A stretch of DNA of 64,000 nucleotides from Larix kaempferi. Its lineage: Eukaryota; Streptophyta; Pinopsida; Pinales; Pinaceae. Under the pieces are notes generated by a model, which ran no database searches, was not told the origin of the DNA, and saw nothing but the letters and a program-made list of their open reading frames with translations. How positions within the stretch are numbered: the stretch's first letter is position 1; each line of letters begins with the position of its first letter. The translations under genes were made by a program, and so were the position numbers. Positions 58,438 through 64,000 of this stretch are shown here, one piece after another. The stretch covers positions 2,894,001 to 2,958,000 of the forward strand of contig BSBM01000597.1 of assembly GCA_027924585.1 (NCBI GenBank), given 5' to 3'.

Positions 58438-58960
58438 AGCATATAATAGTGCCCTAGGAGGTTTGCAAATTCTCTTGCTAGGTTTTGCCGTTGGCATATA
58501 ATAGCTCCCTGGGAGATCTGGCAAATGCTATTTCGAGGTTTTACATTGGGAGGACATATAATAGCGCCCTGGGAGGTTTGCAGATTCTCTTGCTAGGTTT
58601 TTCCGTTGGCATATAATAGCTCCCTGGGAGATCTGGAAAATGCTCTTTCGAGGTTTTGTCCTATGGCATATAATAGTGCCCTAGGAGATCCGATAGGTTG
58701 GGATGTGTTCCCATAATAAGTCTTGGGATGCTCTTTCGAGGTTTTTCCATGACCACATATAATAACGCCCTAGGAGATCCAATAGGTTGAGCTGTGTGCT
58801 CATAATATATCATGGGATTCTCTTTCGAGGTTTTGTGGTGGGGTCACATGTAATAGCTCCCTGAGAGATCCGATAGGTTGAGCAGTGTGCTCGTAATCAG
58901 TCCTGGGATGCTCTTGCTAGGTTTTGTTGACGCACGTAATAAGTCCTGAGGATTCCATAG
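58438..58960 (+). repeat. Tandem array with about 60-90-bp units in C4 3' region
   Basis: Seven to eight units carry catataatagctccctggga followed by a variable part and ctctttcgaggttttg or cttgctaggttttg. Unit starts lie near 58438, 58494, 58554, 58612, 58670, 58756 and 58848. Two alternating unit types suggest a higher-order repeat. The inverted relative C5 has a longer version (62840-63520). Confidence 0.85.
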
Positions 58961-59178
58961 TATGGCCAGTGATGATGAAGACCTACAGGTGGTGGGCCTA
59001 CATCCAGTATGAAAAAGGGTTGGCTCTAAAGAACTTCCTATGATGAGTAGATTCAGAGATTGATTGAGATAGCAGCAGCAGTGACGATGACGATGATTCG
59101 AGGACGATGATTTGCTGATGATGATCTAGAGAAGAAGACTTGTGCTAGCAAATCTGTGTCAAGAAATACCTTCCTAGT

Positions 59179-59188
59179 TAAGAGGGAG
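59179..59188 (+). other. C4 polypurine tract
   Basis: TAAGAGGGAG directly precedes the 3' LTR start. The same string, inverted, adjoins the C5 LTR. Confidence 0.8.
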
Positions 59189-59861
59189 TGTTGATGTATA
59201 TGTAACTTCATAATGTATTTTACCCATGTGTATTGTATTCCTATAGAGATGTTATTATTCCTCTATACGGAAGTGTTTGTATTCCTATAGAGATGTTATT
59301 ATTCCTCTATACGGAAGTGTCGTCATTTATATTGTAAGTGTCGTAACTTATACTTGATGGGTTATTAGACCACCTTGATGGGGTAGGCCCGGTATGAGTC
59401 ATGTGGGTAAATGGGTTATTAGACCACCAAGTGTGGGGTCGGCCCTAATTAAGTTAACCATGGGTCATTATGCTAATCTAGACGAGTTGGCCCCATAAGT
59501 TTATTGGGCAGTCAGGACAAGTATAAATAGAGATCAGGAGATCTCTATTTTGATCATTTCATTATCTCACTCTACATCACTCGAAAAGTGGCGCACATGT
59601 GAGGAGGAGGATCAGCTACTAGGAGGAGACTATCTATATGTACTTTGGTTGTATTATTTCTCTATCTATCTCTGAGGAAGTTGTGGGGTTTTTCACCTTA
59701 GGGTTTTCCCCACGGAAACTCTATGTGTCTATTGTCTCTTATGTTTGCATATTGTGATGATTGATATGCTTCCTATGATTGATATGCATTGATATACTGT
59801 ACATGTTATTCTCTCAGTAAAGATCCTAGAGTATATTGAATTAATGCTCAAAAATTGACAT
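59189..59861 (+). repeat. C4 3' LTR (673 bp)
   Basis: TGTTGATG to TTGACA, next to the TTTCA duplication. Contains TATAAATAG at 59522 and a 44-bp internal duplication near its start. Confidence 0.9.
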
Positions 59862-59878
59862 TTCAATCATCCACGATT

Positions 59879-60663
59879 GTGAAAATCCTCACAGCAGATC
59901 TAAGAGCTGATGTATACCTCACAAGAAAGATTAAGATTAAGAAGGAAAATAGAAGAAGGGTGGTCAATGCAGTGTAAAGGAGCAACATAATTATGATACA
60001 GTAGAACTCAGATAGAAGTAGAATAACATCACACACTAATTCATTAATCACAATATGGACAAATAAATAATACAATCGTGAGGATTCGAATGCCAAGGTG
60101 GAAATTCGAATTAGCCTTTATGGAGTAGATCAAAAGATCATTGGAGTGTAATCAAAGCACAACTAGAAGTCTTGATCATCATCAGTGGAGTCATCAATGC
60201 ACAAGTAACTGTCAACCAGATGTCAAACTCAGTCTAATTGAGTGTGGTAGGTGTAATTGGCACATGGAGGCACTAACTGAATGAAGGAGGCTCGGTGGAG
60301 GGCGCATGAGGAGCTAACTGGAGTCAGAATAGGCAGTCTAGTCTCACTGGAGGTCCATCAGAGTGATAAAGTTAGTTGAGAGTCAATCTAGCCCTAAATC
60401 AAGGAAAGATCTAAAGATAACTCAACTAACTGAAGTGCAATTGAGTGGTAGGTGAGAGAGGGCGCCTGGGATGCATGTAATTGCATGCAGGGCGCACTAA
60501 GCACTAGGAGGGCTAAAACTAAGGGCATGTATGCAAAATCATGACTGATGACTAGGATGCATGCATGCAAAATCATGACTGCATGCAAAATGCATGCATG
60601 ACTTAAAATGAAAAAATGGAGAATGTTGTTAGGACTAGGATGGAGTATAGGAATATCCCAATA
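59879..60663 (-). repeat. Solo LTR of the C2 family
   Basis: In minus sense it starts TATTGGGATATTCC and follows the C2 LTR through the lines around ggaggctcggtggagggcgc and gcatgaggagctaactggag. It ends near GGATTTTCACA. Five-base flanks are ACGAT (59874-59878) and GCGAT (60664-60668), matching at four of five positions. Like the 3' LTR of C2 it begins TA, not TG. The start region is unusually rich in CATGCA strings (60478-60602). Confidence 0.75.
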
Positions 60664-60750
60664 GCGATATCTCTAGGATCCAGTTCTTTCATGTTTTAAG
60701 GAACAATAAAATGGAGGTTGATATCATTGAAAACCAAGGAGCTAGGATAA

Positions 60751-61884
60751 AAAAAAGGTTTCATTGTCTTGAATCAAGAACCCCCCCCATCAAATGGTCC
60801 CCTTCTTTTTGAACCTTCTCTCTACCCTCATCGTGGGGGCGAACATGCATCATCTCCCTTTTTTTCTCTGGACAGGTGGATTCCATGAGAGGCCGGGCTT
60901 TAAAACCCACATACGGGAAGTCCCTTCACTCATTTATGGTGGTAATTGTAGCATGAAAATGGAAGCATGTGGTGTTAAGCCGCTCCCTCTAGGCTCTCGT
61001 TCACATGAATATCTTATGGTAGGAAGGGCAATGCTACATATGGTTTTGTTTGGTAATGATTCCTTCACTTGTGACGCATTACGTTTCAGAATAAGACTGC
61101 GTCTTCCTCTCTAGTCTCTCTCAGTTATCAGAAGAATGAATATGGACAATATGCTAAAGGAGCTCCAGGAGATTAAGGTGGTGCACCAAGAGATCAAAAA
61201 GAACGCTCGCAACTCCTTCGAAGTCTCCACAGCTGCTCTAGATGAATGCAAATAAATTGGTCTTGATTTCAATAGGATGGATTCTAGACTAGAAGATGTA
61301 GAAACTAATGTTCATGTCCACGTTGGCGAGCTTGAAGAATTGCATAAAGAAGTTAAGGGTATTAAAGACCACCAGCAAGCCAACTTTGAAGGTCTAAAAC
61401 ATTTCTTGTTCACCTTGAAAGGGAAGTTATTTGATTCACTGCAAATTGGAAATGACAAGATAGAGGCTCGTTTGGCTGAAATGGAAGATATGTTGAGCGA
61501 CTTGAAGGAAGAAATTGGGAAGCATAATGAACCTACGGATCCAGAAACTCAGCGTGAAGGAAACTCCCTAATGGAAGATGACTCGCTCATTCAAGAAGAA
61601 ATTACTCTAGCTCAAATTCAAGAATGAATATGCAAACTCTCTCTATTTTGTTTTGTTGAATGTATTTTTGCGTTTATATATGTAATCAGTTAATTGTTAG
61701 GATTTATCAGGTAAAAGGTAGTATACATGGACAGATAGAAGGAATAATATCAAATACTAAAGTACTTATTTTTCAATCCTGAAGGACTTATTGCCCACGC
61801 TATGGTTACACCTTCAAGGAAGGGAATTTTGTAATTTATCCTCTGTTTAATATAATGCTTTTTTAGATTTCTGTTAAAAAAAAG
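60751..61884 (+). mobile_element. Polyadenylated retrocopy or non-autonomous LINE
   Basis: The unit ends in a short poly(A) (61876-61883). AGGATAA occurs directly after it (61885-61891) and again at 60744-60750, as a possible 7-bp target duplication. It holds a coiled-coil ORF and a 250-bp 3' untranslated part, with no RT or endonuclease. These are marks of target-primed insertion by a LINE. The poly(A) is short, so the border call is moderate. Confidence 0.45.
61136..61627 (+). pseudogene. Coiled-coil protein ORF with one internal stop
   Basis: The frame opens MNMDNMLKELQEIKVVHQEI, has a TAA at 61253-61255 and continues to TGA at 61625, about 163 codons. It is rich in Glu, Lys and Leu with heptad-like spacing (VGELEELHKEVKGIKDHQ, ARLAEMEDMLSDLKEEIG). 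The C-terminus is acidic. No known domain was recognised. It might be a LINE ORF1-type coiled coil or a copied host mRNA. Confidence 0.45.
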
Positions 61885-61945
61885 AGGATAAGTGAAGTGT
61901 GTCTAGTCAATCAAATGAATTCAGAATATTTTAGTTGGTACTAGG

Positions 61946-62595
61946 TGTTAAATTTTCTGAATTTACTTCAATATGATCTAGGATCTTAACTGATAGAACA
62001 ACATGTACAGCATATCTACAGCATATCAATCATGGAGACAATAATGCAAGCACACAAGATACACAAAGATTTACTTGGGGAAAACCATAAAGGTGAAAAA
62101 CCCCAATAACTTCCTCAGAGATAGATAGAGAAATGATACAACCAACCAAGAAAGATAGCCATAACCTAGCAGCAGATCCTCCTCCTCCATAAGTGCGCCA
62201 CTCTTCCTTGAGTGCATGTGTGAGAAGTGAGTGAGCAAATAGAGTGCCTCCCGCACTCTATTTATACTTGACTTGACTTGCCTTTTTACCTAACTCATGT
62301 AGGCTCGAACTTAACCACATAACATAATGCTGAGTGGGCCGACCCCCAATAGGGTGGTCTAATAACCCTTTGACCCACATGGCCGACCCCCAATAGGGTG
62401 GTCTAATAACCCTTTGACCCACATGACTTATACAGGGCCGACCCCAAACAAGGTGGTCTAATAACCCATCAAGTATAAGTTACGACACTTACAATATAAA
62501 TGACGACACTTCCTTATAGAGGAATAATACCATCTCTATAGGAATACAATATACATATATGTGAAATACATTCCGAAGTTACATATACATCAACA
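61946..62595 (-). repeat. C5 3' LTR (650 bp)
   Basis: Ends AATTTAACA in minus sense. A 44-bp duplication (gacccccaatagggtggtct at 62341 and 62385) is private to this copy, whereas the 44-bp duplication of C4 is absent. TATA box at 62258-62266 (inverted). Confidence 0.88.
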
Positions 62596-62839
62596 CTCCC
62601 TCTTAACTAGGAAGGTATTTCTCAGCACAGTTCTTCTAGCACAAGTCATCTTCTCTGGATCATCGTCACTGGATAATCGTCATCGAGTCATCATCATCGT
62701 CACTGCTGCTGCTATCTCAATCAATCTCTGAATCTACTCGTCATAGGAAGTTCTACAGAGCCAGTCCTTTTTCATACTGGATGTAGGCCCACCACCTGCA
62801 GGTCTTCATCATCACTGGCCATACTGTGGAATCCTCAGG

Positions 62840-63520
62840 ACTTATTACATGCGTCACAAAACCTGGCTGCAGCATCCCAGGCTATTACGAACACATCTCT
62901 ACCTGTAGGATCTCCCAGGAGCACATTACATGTGACCCATCACAAAACCTGGCTGAAGCATCCCAGGTTGTTACGAGCACTCAGCTCTACCTGTCGGATC
63001 TCCCAGGAGCACATTACATGTGATCTCACCACAAAACCTGGCTGAAGCATCCCAGGCTGTTACGAGCACACAGCTCTACCTGTCGGATCTCCCAGGAGCA
63101 CATTACATGTGGTCCACCACAAAACCTGGATGAAGCATCTGAGGCCTTTTTCATCCTGTCCAGATCTCCCAGGAGCAAATTACATGTGGTCATGGCAAAA
63201 CCTGGCTGAAGCATCTAAGGCCTTTTTCATCCTGTCCAGATCTCCCAGGAGCAAATTACATGCCATAGGACAAAACCTCGCAAGAGCATCTGCCAGATAT
63301 CCCAGGGCACCGAATTACATGCCATAGGCAAAACCTCGAAAGACTATCTGCAGATCTCCCAGGGCACAAATTACATGTCCTCCCAAGCAAAACCTCGCAA
63401 GAGCATTTGCTAGATGTCCCAGGGCACCGAATTACATGCCATAGGCAAAACCTCGAAAGACCATCTGCAAATCTCCCAGGGCACAAATTACATACTTTCC
63501 TGCACAACCTGATCCACGGC
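62840..63520 (-). repeat. C5 tandem array (8-10 units)
   Basis: Units carry ctcccaggagcacattacatg or cccagggcacaaattacatg plus caaaacctggctgaagcat or caaaacctcgcaagagcat. They are the inverse counterparts of the C4 array units. Two sub-families alternate or follow each other in blocks. Confidence 0.85.
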
Positions 63521-63589
63521 CACAAAGTATCATCTGATACTCATCATCAGCACTGCAACATCCTGCTGCATGTCATTTGGAGAAGCTCG

Positions 63590-64000
63590 TCATCCACGAT
63601 CATCCTGATCATACAATGCATCCATCTGATGCACACATAGATACATGATCCACACAATGTATCCATCAATCATACATGATCTACCTGATCATACAAAGAT
63701 ACATGATCCACACAATGTACCCATCAACATACATGATCTACCTGATCATACAAAGATACATGATCCACACAATGTGTCCATCAGCATCCATGATCTACCT
63801 GATCATACAAAGATACATGATCCACACAATGTATCCAACAGCATCCAACATGATGCGTTCATACAAAATACATACACATGATCCAACCGATCATATCCAG
63901 CATCCAACATGATGCATTCATACATACATATAATGATCAACTGATCATATCCAGCATCCAACATGATGCATACAAAAAATACATATAATGATCCAACTGA
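63590..64000 (-). repeat. C5 GATCA-type tandem repeat
   Basis: A unit of about 60 bp (agatacatgatccacacaatg...catgatctacctgatcatacaa) is repeated at least four times. It then gives way to a catccaacatgatgca unit that runs to the window edge. The open frames here are products of the repetition, not genes. Confidence 0.85.

Larger units (their letters stand above)
53520..59861 (+). mobile_element. Ty1/copia element C4 with tandem arrays before the 3' LTR
   Basis: It starts TGTTGATGTATATG and its 3' LTR (59189-59861) ends TTGACA. A perfect duplication TTTCA flanks it (53515-53519 and 59862-59866). The 5' LTR matches the 3' LTR only for about 470 bp. Gag, protease and most of the integrase are gone, while RT and RNase H are nearly whole. 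Between pol and the 3' LTR lie about 1.2 kb of tandem repeats. A related element lies inverted at 61946-64000. Confidence 0.9.
61946..64000 (-). mobile_element. Copia element C5, inverted relative of C4, cut by window edge
   Basis: On the minus strand the LTR (61946-62595) starts TGTTGATGTATATG behind TAGTTAAGAGGGAG, exactly as in C4. Upstream of it (higher coordinates) lies the same type of tandem array and GATCA-type repeat as in C4. The coding part lies right of the window. Confidence 0.88.

Noticed and set aside
63645-63912. Two overlapping 78-codon repetitive ORFs
   Set aside because: They follow from the tandem repeat of C5, whose period keeps frames open.
62596-64000. Regular repeats that could suggest a CRISPR array
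   Set aside because: Units are degenerate, adjoin an LTR and have no unique spacers; the context is a plant retrotransposon.
1-64000. tRNA or rRNA genes
   Set aside because: No cloverleaf-like or rRNA-like sequence was recognised; the tRNA-related strings are primer sites of LTR elements.

Overview
The window looks like nuclear DNA from a seed plant with a large, repeat-filled genome. The evidence is LTR retrotransposons with plant-type Ty1/copia and Ty3/gypsy domains, primer sites matching initiator tRNA-Met, CACTA and Mutator-like DNA elements, a spliceosomal intron inside a DEAD-box helicase fragment, and long AT-rich stretches without genes. A gymnosperm or another large-genome plant would fit, but the sequence alone does not fix the lineage. 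No rRNA, tRNA, CRISPR array or bacterial-type operon was found.

Layout. 1-6135: decayed Ty3/gypsy element (G1) with pol on the + strand and a probable LTR. 6241-6624: small CACTA-like element. 6850-7411: minus-strand gypsy fragment (G2). 7412-17870: old copia element (C1) that has taken three later insertions: a composite LTR plus SMART-like unit in its integrase (9065-9724), a 288-bp Mutator-like MITE in its RNase H (11025-11312), and a complete copia element (C2, 12607-17594) in its 3' LTR. 21125-23192: complete LTR element carrying only gag (C3). 23624-24690: LTR fragments in direct and inverted order. 24792-25190: small single-exon gene on the minus strand (gene A). 25.6-26.3 kb: tandem duplications. 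27957-28727: broken movement-protein-like gene, probably an endogenous pararetrovirus remnant. 29945-30880: minus-strand chromovirus fragment (G3).

33.7-37.6 kb holds an exon-like stretch and two exons of a nucleolar-type DEAD-box helicase pseudogene. 38.4-39.2 kb is a CACTA end with subterminal repeats. 39.2-40.55 kb is an unidentified minus-strand retroelement with a primer site and an acidic ORF. 42894-47298 is a complete minus-strand gypsy element (G4) that has lost its reverse transcriptase. 49611-49940 is a second small gene (gene B) resembling gene A. 53006-53288 is a second copy of the Mutator-like MITE. 53520-59861 is a copia element (C4) with a mutated RT active site and large tandem arrays before its 3' LTR. 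59879-60663 is a solo LTR of the C2 family. 60751-61884 is a polyadenylated retrocopy with a coiled-coil ORF. 61946-64000 is the 3' end of an inverted relative of C4 (C5), cut by the window edge.

Nearly every coding sequence belongs to a dead mobile element. In-frame stops are mostly TAG codons where a glutamine CAG would fit, as expected from C-to-T decay of methylated cytosines. Perfect 5-bp target duplications prove the borders of C2, C3, G4 and C4 and of the composite insertion. Genes A and B are the best candidates for intact host genes.
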